Shown here: one piece after another, positions 35,805 to 42,886 of the stretch | Position numbering within the stretch: position 1 is the first letter of the stretch | Layout: the number at the start of each line of letters is the position of its first letter | Origin: a virus | DNA length: 44,315 nt | Virus record (IMG/VR): IMGVR_UViG_3300031673_005194 | Location: 1-44,315 of that record | Reading direction: 5' to 3' (one strand) | Made by a program: the position numbers and the translations under genes | Notes under the pieces: generated by a model | Databases searched by the model: none | Told to the model about the DNA's origin: nothing | The model's input: the letters and a program-made list of their open reading frames with translations, nothing else

Positions 35805-36911
35805 ATGAGTATTGGACAAGAAGAAAAAGATGCAGTTATGAGAGTAATGGAACGTGGAGTTCTTTCGGGATATCAGGGAAACGCCTCAAGTTCATTCTAT
35901 GGTGGACCAGAGATTAAGCTATTAGAAGAAGAATGGTCAAGATATTTTAAAATTAATCATGCGATTGCCGCGAATTCTGCCACGAGTGGACTCTGGATGG
36001 CGTGTGCCGCCATTGGATTAACATTGGGCGATGAATGTATCGTATCGCCATATTCGATGACATGTTCAGCAAGTATGCCTTTGCATTTTGGAGCAATACC
36101 AGTCTTCGCCGACATAGAGAAAGACTACTATTGCCTTGACCCTAAATCGGTCGAGAAGGCCATCACAGAGCGTACCAGAACTATTATCATAGTTGACTTA
36201 TTTGGACAACCATACGCAGCAGATGAGATATATGGAATTGCAGAAAAATACAGTCTAAAATATGGACACAAGATATATGTCATTGAAGACGCTGCCCAGG
36301 CAATTGGGGCAAGGTTCTATGGAAAGTATGCTGGAACGCTTGGGGATATTGGTGTGTTCAGTCTAAATAGACACAAACACATCCAATGTGGTGAAGGTGG
36401 AATTGTCGTAACTGATAATGACGATTTGGCTATGAAGATACGATTGGCAATGAATCATTCTGAAGCGGTTGTAAGTGATATGTTAAATATGGGCAAATCT
36501 TTAGTAAATGAAGAAAGTCTATCACCATTAACAGGCTTAGTCGGCATGAATATGCGCATGCCCGAACTTTCAGCAGCCATAGCAAGGGAACAACTCAAAA
36601 AGCTATCCGGCATCCTTGAGAATATCAGAGAACATGCGAAGTATTTTCCGGTTAAAGTTAGGCCGGGGTGTGAAAGTGCTTATTATAGATATGCTTGGAA
36701 TGATTCAGACGGCAATGATCTGGCAAGGTATTTAAGGGGACACAACCTAACGCTACCAAGCAATGGATTTAACTTTAAGGATCACTACATCAAACCACTT
36801 CACCAAATGCCATTATTCAAGTCATTAGGCTATCCAGATGGACTTTGTCCAGTATGTCAAGAGGTCGAGGAGAATATAGTGCTTGCATGGCTAAAAGGAA
36901 GTGGAATGTGA
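35805..36911 (+). CDS. DegT/DnrJ/EryC1/StrS sugar aminotransferase, 368 aa
   Basis: This PLP enzyme transfers an amine to a 4-keto sugar nucleotide; PseC and LegC belong to this family. Seen here: ANSATSGLWMACAAIGLTLG, DECIVSPYSMTCSASMPLHF, TIIIVDLFGQPYA, VIEDAAQAIGARFYGKYAGT and FSLNRHKHIQCGEGGIVVT with the Schiff-base Lys in HKH. Slightly below the typical 370-390 aa. ATG 35805 follows TAGGAGTG; a longer frame upstream lacks a site and runs through the terminator. Its stop overlaps the terS ATG, so it is co-translated with terS. Confidence 0.9.
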   Translation: MSIGQEEKDAVMRVMERGVLSGYQGNASSSFYGGPEIKLLEEEWSRYFKINHAIAANSATSGLWMACAAIGLTLGDECIVSPYSMTCSASMPLHFGAIPVFADIEKDYYCLDPKSVEKAITERTRTIIIVDLFGQPYAADEIYGIAEKYSLKYGHKIYVIEDAAQAIGARFYGKYAGTLGDIGVFSLNRHKHIQCGEGGIVVTDNDDLAMKIRLAMNHSEAVVSDMLNMGKSLVNEESLSPLTGLVGMNMRMPELSAAIAREQLKKLSGILENIREHAKYFPVKVRPGCESAYYRYAWNDSDGNDLARYLRGHNLTLPSNGFNFKDHYIKPLHQMPLFKSLGYPDGLCPVCQEVEENIVLAWLKGSGM

Positions 36912-37363
36912 TGCCTTTTCCTAATTTAGATGGTAGACCTTTGAAGTTTCCTTCTCCAGAAGGTTTACAGTCCATAGTAAATGAATACTTCGCTTATTGT
37001 GACTCTCTTAACCCTGTAAATAATGAGGGAAGGGTTACTATTAATAAGCCTTATACTGTCACTGGGCTATGCGATTATATTGGGTTGCATAAAGATAATT
37101 GGCTAGAATATGAGAAGCGCGATGGATATACTTATATCGTTAAGAATGCCAAGCAGAAAGTAGAAACATTCACCGTTGAGATGGCTTCTATCAATAAGAC
37201 TAATCCGATCATGGCAATATTTAATCTGAAGAATAATTTTGGGTATTCGGACAAGATTGATGTTACAACTAATAACCAACCTGAACAATTGAACCCTACT
37301 GATATTAAGAAGATGTTGAATGATAAGGGTAGAGAGAGAATATTGGAATTAAATGGTAGTTAA
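36911..37363 (+). CDS. terS: terminase small subunit, 150 aa
   Basis: PFPNLDGRPLKFPSPEGLQS, IVNEYFAYCDSLN, YTVTGLCDYIGLHKDNWLEY and EKRDGYTYIVKNAKQK with FNLKNNFGYSDKID at the end of the core are the pattern of Firmicute-phage small terminases. These bind the packaging start site and recruit the large subunit. ATG 36911 overlaps the aminotransferase stop (TGATG). The large subunit, which normally follows directly, is absent: the next 400 bp hold no gene and the rest of the window no terL. Confidence 0.8.
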   Translation: MPFPNLDGRPLKFPSPEGLQSIVNEYFAYCDSLNPVNNEGRVTINKPYTVTGLCDYIGLHKDNWLEYEKRDGYTYIVKNAKQKVETFTVEMASINKTNPIMAIFNLKNNFGYSDKIDVTTNNQPEQLNPTDIKKMLNDKGRERILELNGS

Positions 37364-37767
37364 TAGTGCTGGGCGAGTTGTTTATGAGATTTGGTAAAGA
37401 AAACACTTCCACGACCCAGACAAAAAAGACCATGCAACAACTTGCAAAAATATACAACCCCCCATTCACTACAAGTAGTACATTTGTCGCCAAAATGTAC
37501 ACGTGTCATGGACATTTACAGTGATAATACCAATGCATAAACATCTTACAACACAAGAATCCTGAACACCGCATGGCGCTAAGACTAAGCGATGCAGTAT
37601 AATGACATTGTGAAATATCCTACTTTACGTAATGTTAGTTATAGGACGCAGTTACTTTTGGACTATGCATAAATATACATGCGGGGAGTGCTTTGGCCTG
37701 TTTATTTGGCGAGGTAGCGGATTAAGCCACAAAAAAATATCTAATAAAACAAAAGGAGTGATTTAAT
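37364..37767. other. gene-poor stretch after terS with an 8-bp palindrome
   Basis: There is no convincing gene. A 52-codon frame (about 37367-37523) lacks a ribosome site. GTACATTT (37478-37485) and AAATGTAC (37493-37500) form a perfect hairpin with loop GTCGCCA, followed by ACACGTGT and a further GGACATTT. This could be a packaging-related site, a transposon-end remnant or a recombination junction. The rest shows nothing I can name. Confidence 0.45.
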
Positions 37768-37959
37768 TTGTATACTCCACAATTTAAAAAGTGTTCCATA
37801 CTCAAAGATGTAGATATAACCTATTCTGATTCATCGACTCCAAGAGAGAAACGAATATCTTATATGGAAAATATGGGATATCATAAATTAACTCCTACCG
37901 AAAGAGAAGAAAGATTAATTAACGCTATAAGATATTTACAAATGGTTATGGTAGGATGA
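37768..37959 (+). CDS. small hypothetical protein, 63 aa
   Basis: TTG 37768 has AAGGAG 9 bp upstream. MYTPQFKKCSILKDVDITYS continues STPREKRISYMENMGYHKLT, then a helical end. No motif. Its stop overlaps the ATG of the next gene by 4 bp. Function unknown. Confidence 0.5.
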   Translation: MYTPQFKKCSILKDVDITYSDSSTPREKRISYMENMGYHKLTPTEREERLINAIRYLQMVMVG

Positions 37960-38102
37960 ACACCATCCTCCTAAAACTAATTATAATGGCTATCGTCCTC
38001 ATCCTACTCTGGTCGTGGGTAGGCATAGAAAAGCTAATAGAATGGCGAGACCTAAAAGAACTAGAACGCGAATTATCTAAGCATCGGAAAAGACCTCTTT
38101 AA
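37956..38102 (+). CDS. small single-pass membrane protein, 48 aa
   Basis: The ATG overlaps the previous stop. Residues 3-22 (TILLKLIIMAIVLILLWSWV) form one membrane helix, followed by a charged tail (EKLIEWRDLKELERELSKHR). A terminator follows within 20 bp. The architecture suits an accessory membrane peptide; it could, but need not, be holin-like. Confidence 0.55.
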   Translation: MNTILLKLIIMAIVLILLWSWVGIEKLIEWRDLKELERELSKHRKRPL

Positions 38103-38120
38103 AAAAATTCTGCTAAAAAC

Positions 38121-38152
38121 AAAAAGGCCCTTTACGAGAGTGAGGGGTTTTT
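38121..38152 (+). terminator. imperfect terminator after membrane peptide
   Basis: AAAAAGGCCCT and AGGGGTTTTT form an imperfect stem flanked by A and T runs directly after the operon end. Confidence 0.55.
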
Positions 38153-38184
38153 GTGTTATGTGCGTTTCTCCATCGAAGACTTGA

Positions 38185-38240
38185 AGGGTTTACCCTGAAA
38201 AGACCGTAGATGGGCACGTAAGAATGACGTTAATACGTGT
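38185..38240 (+). promoter_or_regulatory. structured leader upstream of wHTH gene
   Basis: Two small stems lie in tandem: AGGGT/ACCCT (38185-38196) and CACGTA/TACGTG (38215-38220 with 38234-38239). Together with the direct repeats at 38298-38349 they suggest post-transcriptional or replication control. No gene is seen in 38153-38367. Confidence 0.35.
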
Positions 38241-38297
38241 CTGACTAGCTAAAACCCCGAGAGTGTTGATTTATAAGGGTTTATTACCATTTTTGCT

Positions 38298-38349
38298 TGG
38301 CAATCCAATGACATGGTTTTAGTGATATCTGGCAATCCAATGACATGGT
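38298..38349 (+). repeat. 20-bp direct repeat (iteron/operator pair)
   Basis: TGGCAATCCAATGACATGGT occurs exactly at 38298-38317 and 38330-38349, 32 bp apart (about three helical turns). The second copy ends 2 bp before the ribosome site of the wHTH gene. Autoregulatory operator or replication iterons are the two readings. Confidence 0.7.
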
Positions 38350-38367
38350 AGAAAGGAAGTGATTATA

Positions 38368-38940
38368 TTGTCTTTACGGCAAAAGGTCACAACATTTGAT
38401 AATAAAACCGGATTCATTCTTGATGAAAAAGAAAGAGGGCTTTACAACCCGTTTGATCCTGAAAAGGGATATAACTTCAAGTACAAAAGTTTTAGCATTA
38501 AGTCTTATCTTGATATTCCTTTACCTAATGTATTTTCCGATTCCGAGATAGGGAAGCTGTTTCGATTATCTCGACATATATATGCAAATTCAAATATGCT
38601 AGGAAAAAGGGTTAATGCTTATATCAAACCTTTGACCCAGGAGGGAATTATTAAAATACTTGGACTAAAGGATAGACAGGGCAGGGCGTTGCTGAAGAAG
38701 ATTATAGATAACAACGTAATAAGAAAACTCGAGTATTTTGAACAAGGTAAACACTTTGTTCAATTTTATTTTAACCCCATATATTTCTTTTCCGGAACAT
38801 ACCTGAACCTCAACTTGTATTTGATATTTCAAGATGAATTAAGTAAGCACTTACCACCGTGGGTAATTCTTAAATTTTTAGAACAGGCTGAAACTGAAAA
38901 AACCACAACAGATGTAAACGATACAAAGTGCCAATCTTAG
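38368..38940 (+). CDS. winged-helix protein, RepL/plasmid-replication-like, 190 aa
   Basis: TTG 38368 has AAAGGAAG at good distance; a GTG at 38359 is too close. SDSEIGKLFRLSRHIYANSN, IKPLTQEGIIKILGLKDRQG and RALLKKIIDNNVIRKLEYFE form a winged-helix DNA-binding domain. HFVQFYFNPIYFFSGTYLNL resembles the N-P-x-Y/F wing-end of Firmicute RepL-type initiators and related phage regulators. With an exact direct repeat upstream, it is either an autoregulator or a replication initiator. Similarity is by eye and moderate. Confidence 0.6.
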   Translation: MSLRQKVTTFDNKTGFILDEKERGLYNPFDPEKGYNFKYKSFSIKSYLDIPLPNVFSDSEIGKLFRLSRHIYANSNMLGKRVNAYIKPLTQEGIIKILGLKDRQGRALLKKIIDNNVIRKLEYFEQGKHFVQFYFNPIYFFSGTYLNLNLYLIFQDELSKHLPPWVILKFLEQAETEKTTTDVNDTKCQS

Positions 38941-38994
38941 CACAAGGGGCGGTTATTACCGTATACCACATTCGCTCCGTGGATTCCTTGTGCT
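38939..38994 (+). promoter_or_regulatory. three-way-junction-like structure after wHTH gene
   Basis: A 9-bp perfect outer stem AGCACAAGG/CCTTGTGCT (38939-38947 with 38986-38994) encloses two hairpins: CGGT-TATT-ACCG (38950-38961) and CCAC/GTGG (38966-38969 with 38979-38982). The stop codon of the upstream gene lies at its foot. No T run follows, so it is not a simple terminator. Confidence 0.6.
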
Positions 38995-39052
38995 ATTTAA
39001 TATGAAGCGGGATATATAATTATGGCAAAGGGAAGTGTAATAGGAGGAGTAG

Positions 39053-39331
39053 ATGAAAGATTTACAAGAATATGAGAATTTTATTCAAAATAAGTTTGGT
39101 TATTGTTTCTACTCTTTAGAAGAACATTGCCCCGTGATATATAATCTTTATGTTCACCCTCAGTATAGGAAATGCGGATATTCAAGAATACTTTTACAAT
39201 ATGTTATTAATGAGATTAAGGAAAATGGTTATACGGGGAAAATAAAGATAAAAGCAGAGCCACAAGAAAATAGCATAAGTTCAGATAAACTTATTAAGTA
39301 TTACAAAAGCATGGGACTTAGAACAATCTAA
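39053..39331 (+). CDS. small GNAT acetyltransferase, 92 aa
   Basis: ATG 39053 follows AGGAGGAG. YNLYVHPQYRKCGYSRILLQ is the acetyl-CoA pyrophosphate-binding motif A of the GNAT fold (V-x-P-x-Y-R-x-x-G-x), then IKIKAEPQENSISSDKLIKY and YKSMGL. At 92 aa it is only the core half of the fold, so it may be a minimal or truncated enzyme. It lies at the head of the right part of the sugar cassette. Acceptor unknown. Confidence 0.7.
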   Translation: MKDLQEYENFIQNKFGYCFYSLEEHCPVIYNLYVHPQYRKCGYSRILLQYVINEIKENGYTGKIKIKAEPQENSISSDKLIKYYKSMGLRTI

Positions 39332-39382
39332 TCATTCACACAATATATCTGGATATAAAAACAAATATTAAGGAGCGATGAA

Positions 39383-39916
39383 ATGAAATTAAAGGCCCTA
39401 TCTTTATTGGATGTCGAACACGTCCGACGATGGAGAAATTCACAGATTGAAATGCTGCGAACATCATTCCCATTAACAACAGAAATGCAAGCAGACTTTT
39501 ACAAAAACGTAGTCAGTAATCGTCAATCCAATGCGAGATACTGGGGAATAAGAGAAAAAGATATTCTCATCGGAATGGCGGGCCTAGAAAATATCCAATG
39601 GGAAAATAGACTTGGTGAAATAAGTTTATTGTTAACACCTGGTGCCATGGATGAACATGGAACTAAATCATTGAGCCTATTGTTACATGAAGGTTTTATG
39701 AACATGAATCTAGAGAACATCTTCACAGAAGTTTACGAATGCAGTCCTCATCTACAATTCTGGATGAACATAGTTGTAAAATATGATACTTGTTTTGCCC
39801 GTCTTCCTAATCGTAAATATTACAACGGTGAATACTGGTCTAGTTTCTACATCAATTTTAATAAGGAGGATTATCTTGAAAATATTATTTCTGAGCCCAC
39901 ACAAACACTTAATTGA
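39383..39916 (+). CDS. GNAT acetyltransferase, PseH-like, 177 aa
   Basis: The N-terminus LKALSLLDVEHVRRWRNSQI with FPLTTEMQADFYKNVVS is typical of RimJ/RimL-type and PseH-type amino-sugar N-acetyltransferases. Motif A is GEISLLLTPGAMDEHGTKSL and the C-terminus has RKYYNGEYWSSFYI. Within a set of dehydratase, aminotransferase and NeuB-like genes it most likely acetylates the 4-amine of the UDP-sugar, as PseH does. It overlaps the next gene by 41 bp. Confidence 0.75.
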   Translation: MKLKALSLLDVEHVRRWRNSQIEMLRTSFPLTTEMQADFYKNVVSNRQSNARYWGIREKDILIGMAGLENIQWENRLGEISLLLTPGAMDEHGTKSLSLLLHEGFMNMNLENIFTEVYECSPHLQFWMNIVVKYDTCFARLPNRKYYNGEYWSSFYINFNKEDYLENIISEPTQTLN

Positions 39917-40430
39917 GTTTCTACAATCGAATGGTGATGAGGTTGTTAATTCGTTCGAACTGGTAACAGAGGAATTGCTGGATGGCGTTGATTTTATCAT
40001 AAGTTATGCCTACCGGCGCAAGATTGAGAAGGATATTCTGGATAGATTTAAAGGTCGAGCAATCAATCTGCATGTAGGATACTTGCCTTATAATCGCGGG
40101 GCAGATCCTAACCTATGGAGTTTCCTGGAAGACACTCCAAAGGGCGTAACGATTCATCACTTGGATGGAAGCATTGATACCGGAGATATTATCGCCCAAG
40201 AGAAAATAACTTATGATCTTGAAGCCGATACCTTGCGAACTACTCATAAGCGCCTATCTGAAACGATAGAGGCGCTTTTTTGTCGGTTATGGCTGGACAT
40301 CAGGGCTGGAATGATGGATTCAATTCCTCAGTTGACCTATCACCGAGTAGCAAATAAGGAACGATATGCAAGTTTATGTAGACTTGGATGGGATACGCCG
40401 ATTAAGGATGTTATTGGTAAAGCAAAATAA
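39876..40430 (+). CDS. formyltransferase-family protein, 184 aa
   Basis: TTG 39876 follows AAGGAGG. The upstream in-frame extension overlaps the GNAT gene and is not conserved-looking. INLHVGYLPYNRGADPNLWS, VTIHHLDGSIDTGDIIAQEK carry the Asn, His and Asp of the N10-formyl-THF transferase active site. It probably formylates an amino group of the sugar; N-formyl nonulosonates and N-formyl amino sugars are known. Shorter than methionyl-tRNA formyltransferase and lacking its C-terminal domain. Confidence 0.85.
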   Translation: MKILFLSPHKHLIEFLQSNGDEVVNSFELVTEELLDGVDFIISYAYRRKIEKDILDRFKGRAINLHVGYLPYNRGADPNLWSFLEDTPKGVTIHHLDGSIDTGDIIAQEKITYDLEADTLRTTHKRLSETIEALFCRLWLDIRAGMMDSIPQLTYHRVANKERYASLCRLGWDTPIKDVIGKAK

Positions 40431-40451
40431 ATTAGAGGGAGAGATAAAAAT

Positions 40452-40967
40452 ATGATTGATAAAAGTGAATTTGTGGATATACCTGGATATGAAGGATTGT
40501 ATGCCATAAATAGAAACGGTGATATCTGGAGTTATTATTCAGGTAAAATCTTAAAACAATGGTTAACATTAGGATATCCATATATCACCTTGTGTAAAGA
40601 AACCAAAAAACGAAAACGTCGTGTTGCGAGATTGGTAGCATTAACATTTATACCAAATCCCAAAAATAAACCAGAAGTTAATCATAAAAATGGTATCAAA
40701 AAAGATAACTATATTGATAACTTAGAATGGGTAACTGGATCCGAAAATAAGAAACATGCTTATAGAACAGGTTTGCGTACTGGCGATTCAGCAATAAAAG
40801 CCATGAATATGGCAATAAGGAAATTGTCTTTTAATGATGCGAATAAAATAAAAAAATTATACGAAACGGGAGATTATTCTTATCGTGAACTTGGAGAAAT
40901 GTTTAATGTGTCGCTACATGCAATATATAGAGTAGTTAAAAACAAAGCATATAAGGAGGCTGTATAA
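40452..40967 (+). CDS. NUMOD4/HNH homing endonuclease, 171 aa
   Basis: The N-terminal NUMOD4 motif is DIPGYEGLYAINRNGDIWS. The HNH core is RLVALTFIPNPKNKPEVNHK then NGIKKDNYIDNLEWVT. The C-terminus KLSFNDANKIKKLYETGDYS with YRELGEMFNVSLHAIYRV is an HTH. Typical free-standing phage homing gene. Its TAA overlaps the ATG of the NeuB-like gene (TAATG), so it is stitched into the operon without breaking it. Confidence 0.9.
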   Translation: MIDKSEFVDIPGYEGLYAINRNGDIWSYYSGKILKQWLTLGYPYITLCKETKKRKRRVARLVALTFIPNPKNKPEVNHKNGIKKDNYIDNLEWVTGSENKKHAYRTGLRTGDSAIKAMNMAIRKLSFNDANKIKKLYETGDYSYRELGEMFNVSLHAIYRVVKNKAYKEAV

Positions 40968-41617
40968 TGAGCCAGATAATCCTCGATTTCGGTTCTGGAA
41001 ACAGTTGCCTTAATGATAAAAAAATAGTCAAAAAAATGTATGATGAACTTAAGAAAGTTGATACTGGAAAACACACGATAATCTGCAAATGGCAGTTATT
41101 TTTAGAAGCAGGAAACAACATCCCATTAGACAGGGATGTTTTTGATTTTGCCTATGAATATGGCAATGAATTAGGATATCGAGTTACATCTTCTGTTTTT
41201 GATAAAGATTCATTAGAATTTCTGCTCTTATATGATGTTCCGATGATCAAAATTGCCAATAATAGAGAATTAGATTGGTTAATTGGGGAAGTACCACGCA
41301 AGGTTCCTGTCTATGTCAGTTGCGGGAGTGCTGAACAAATTGGGAACTGGCGCGAGTCCGTTAGATATGGAACCATCAAGCCCTTGCTGTGTGTTTCGAA
41401 TTATCCTGCCTATATGGAAGATTACGAAAAAATAAAAGAATTTGGCTTATATGTTAAACATGATAAGTATGGCATTTCAGACCACACAACTAACTTTGGT
41501 TTATGGTATCGTTATCAACCTGAAATCGTTGAGTGGCATTACGGTCTTCCGGATTCCACCGGTCTTGATGCAGGACCATTCATGAGAATGCCAGTTATGT
41601 TGAAGGAGGTACTTTAA
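40967..41617 (+). CDS. NeuB-like nonulosonate synthase, truncated form, 216 aa
   Basis: This family condenses a 6-deoxy-hexosamine (or ManNAc) with phosphoenolpyruvate to a nine-carbon acid. Segments TIICKWQLFLEAG, GYRVTSSVFDKDSLEFLLLY, DVPMIKIANNRELDW, LLCVSNYPAYMEDYEKIKEF, YGISDHTTN and VEWHYGLPDSTGLDAGPF follow the NeuB/PseI TIM barrel in order. The usual length is about 340 aa; part of the barrel and the whole C-terminal SAF (antifreeze-like) domain are missing. Activity is thus uncertain; it may be a minimal enzyme or need a partner. ATG overlaps the HNH stop. Confidence 0.78.
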   Translation: MSQIILDFGSGNSCLNDKKIVKKMYDELKKVDTGKHTIICKWQLFLEAGNNIPLDRDVFDFAYEYGNELGYRVTSSVFDKDSLEFLLLYDVPMIKIANNRELDWLIGEVPRKVPVYVSCGSAEQIGNWRESVRYGTIKPLLCVSNYPAYMEDYEKIKEFGLYVKHDKYGISDHTTNFGLWYRYQPEIVEWHYGLPDSTGLDAGPFMRMPVMLKEVL

Positions 41618-41618
41618 C

Positions 41619-42473
41619 ATGAATTGGGAAAATCAAACTGTCCTTATAACTGGACTTACTGGATCCTTCGGAACTGCCTTTGCTAAATATCTACTAGCCA
41701 AGAATCCTAAGAAACTCATCTGCTTTTCTCGTGATTGGCTAAAACAGCAGAACCTAAGAAATGAATTAGGAAATCCCCCCAATATGCGCTGGTTTATCGG
41801 CGACGTGAGAGACAAGGACAGACTTATGAAGGCGTTCAGGGGAGTGGATATAGTTCTGCATGCATCGGCTATCAAATGTCTTCCTACGTGTCAATACAAC
41901 CCATTTGAAGCATTACAGACAAATGTTATTGGGACGCAAAACGTCATCGACGCGTGTATAGAGCGCGGAGTTAAGAAATGCCTTTTCATTTCAACAGATA
42001 AGGCTGTGGCTCCTGCAAATACCTATGGCGCAACAAAAGCACTTGCAGAACATTTGTGGCTGAATGCCAATATGACTGCCGCAACGGATGACATTCGCTT
42101 TTCAGTTTGCAGGTATGGTAATGTTTGCGGTTCAAGTGGTTCAGTTGTGCCTGTATTTAAAAAGTTAATTGCTGAAGGTGCTGAATACTTGCCTATTACA
42201 GACGAGCGGATGACCCGTTTTTGGATGGAGATGGATAAAGTCCTTCATTTCGTTGAGGATAGCATAGAAAGCATGCAGGGAAATGAATTATTCATCCCGA
42301 GGCTACCGAGTGTACTCATTACTGATCTTTGCAAAGCCTTGGATATGCCATACAAAGTTATTGGCATAAGGGTTGGAGAAAAGCTACACGAATCACTTGA
42401 TGCTGATTATTCATCGGATAATAACGTGTTTCTGACAGTTGATGAAATTAGAGAAACAATAAAAAATATTTAG
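41619..42473 (+). CDS. PseB-like UDP-GlcNAc 4,6-dehydratase, 284 aa
   Basis: An extended SDR/polysaccharide-biosynthesis protein: NAD-binding GLTGSFG (12-18), VLHASAIKCLPTCQYNPFEA, NVIGTQNVIDACIERGVKKC, FISTDKAVAPANTYGATKAL with the YxxxK pair, and CRYGNVCGSSGSVVPVFKKL. These are the marks of PseB/FlaA1-type inverting dehydratases that open pseudaminic acid synthesis. It is slightly short (PseB about 330 aa). AAGGAGG precedes ATG 41619, 1 bp after the NeuB-like stop. Confidence 0.85.
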   Translation: MNWENQTVLITGLTGSFGTAFAKYLLAKNPKKLICFSRDWLKQQNLRNELGNPPNMRWFIGDVRDKDRLMKAFRGVDIVLHASAIKCLPTCQYNPFEALQTNVIGTQNVIDACIERGVKKCLFISTDKAVAPANTYGATKALAEHLWLNANMTAATDDIRFSVCRYGNVCGSSGSVVPVFKKLIAEGAEYLPITDERMTRFWMEMDKVLHFVEDSIESMQGNELFIPRLPSVLITDLCKALDMPYKVIGIRVGEKLHESLDADYSSDNNVFLTVDEIRETIKNI

Positions 42474-42484
42474 GGGTGATAAAA

Positions 42485-42595
42485 ATGTACTATTTTCAAT
42501 TTGGAATTATCATGCTGTTGTTGACAGGGATTTTTATTTATCAGGGATTAATTCTGCAAAGTATATTATCTCTTAAAGATAGGAAACGGCGATAA
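42485..42595 (+). CDS. small single-pass membrane peptide, 36 aa
   Basis: ATG 42485 follows AGGGGTG. MYYFQFGIIMLLLTGIFIYQ is one membrane helix, ending in KDRKRR. It stands between the dehydratase and an unknown gene. Function unknown. Confidence 0.45.
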   Translation: MYYFQFGIIMLLLTGIFIYQGLILQSILSLKDRKRR

Positions 42596-42596
42596 A

Positions 42597-42875
42597 ATGA
42601 AAAATAGAAGAATAGGGAAAGTATATATTTCGGCACCCCTAATGCATGAAGTGGATATTGTTAAAATGTTACAGGTTACAAGTAAATTAGTAGTTATAAG
42701 ATGCGAATATTTATATCATAAAGATTTGTTTGAATATATTGCCTTTTGCCAAGAATTTGATGAGATTGAACAAGGATGCGAGCCGCCTACATATTTGGTG
42801 GAAATAAAAAAAGAGATAACAGATGAAGGCATGCCTCCGGAGATAGTCGAGATAAAATTTATTAGACAAGATTAG
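42597..42875 (+). CDS. hypothetical protein, 92 aa
   Basis: The ATG lies 1 bp after the previous stop. GKVYISAPLMHEVDIVKMLQ and YHKDLFEYIAFCQEFDEIEQ suggest a small alpha/beta fold; the end is strand-rich (PTYLVEIKKEI, PEIVEIKFIR). No family recognised. Position directly before the Maf gene ties it to the cassette. Confidence 0.55.
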   Translation: MKNRRIGKVYISAPLMHEVDIVKMLQVTSKLVVIRCEYLYHKDLFEYIAFCQEFDEIEQGCEPPTYLVEIKKEITDEGMPPEIVEIKFIRQD

Positions 42876-42886
42876 GGAGCGATAAA

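Noticed and set aside
37367-37523. 52-codon frame after terS as a start of terL
   Set aside because: No Walker A/B or nuclease motif, no ribosome site, and it ends within the palindrome; not a terminase.
39783-39875. N-terminal extension of the formyltransferase
   Set aside because: The extension overlaps the GNAT gene in another frame; TTG 39876 with AAGGAGG gives the family-like start KILFLSPHKH.
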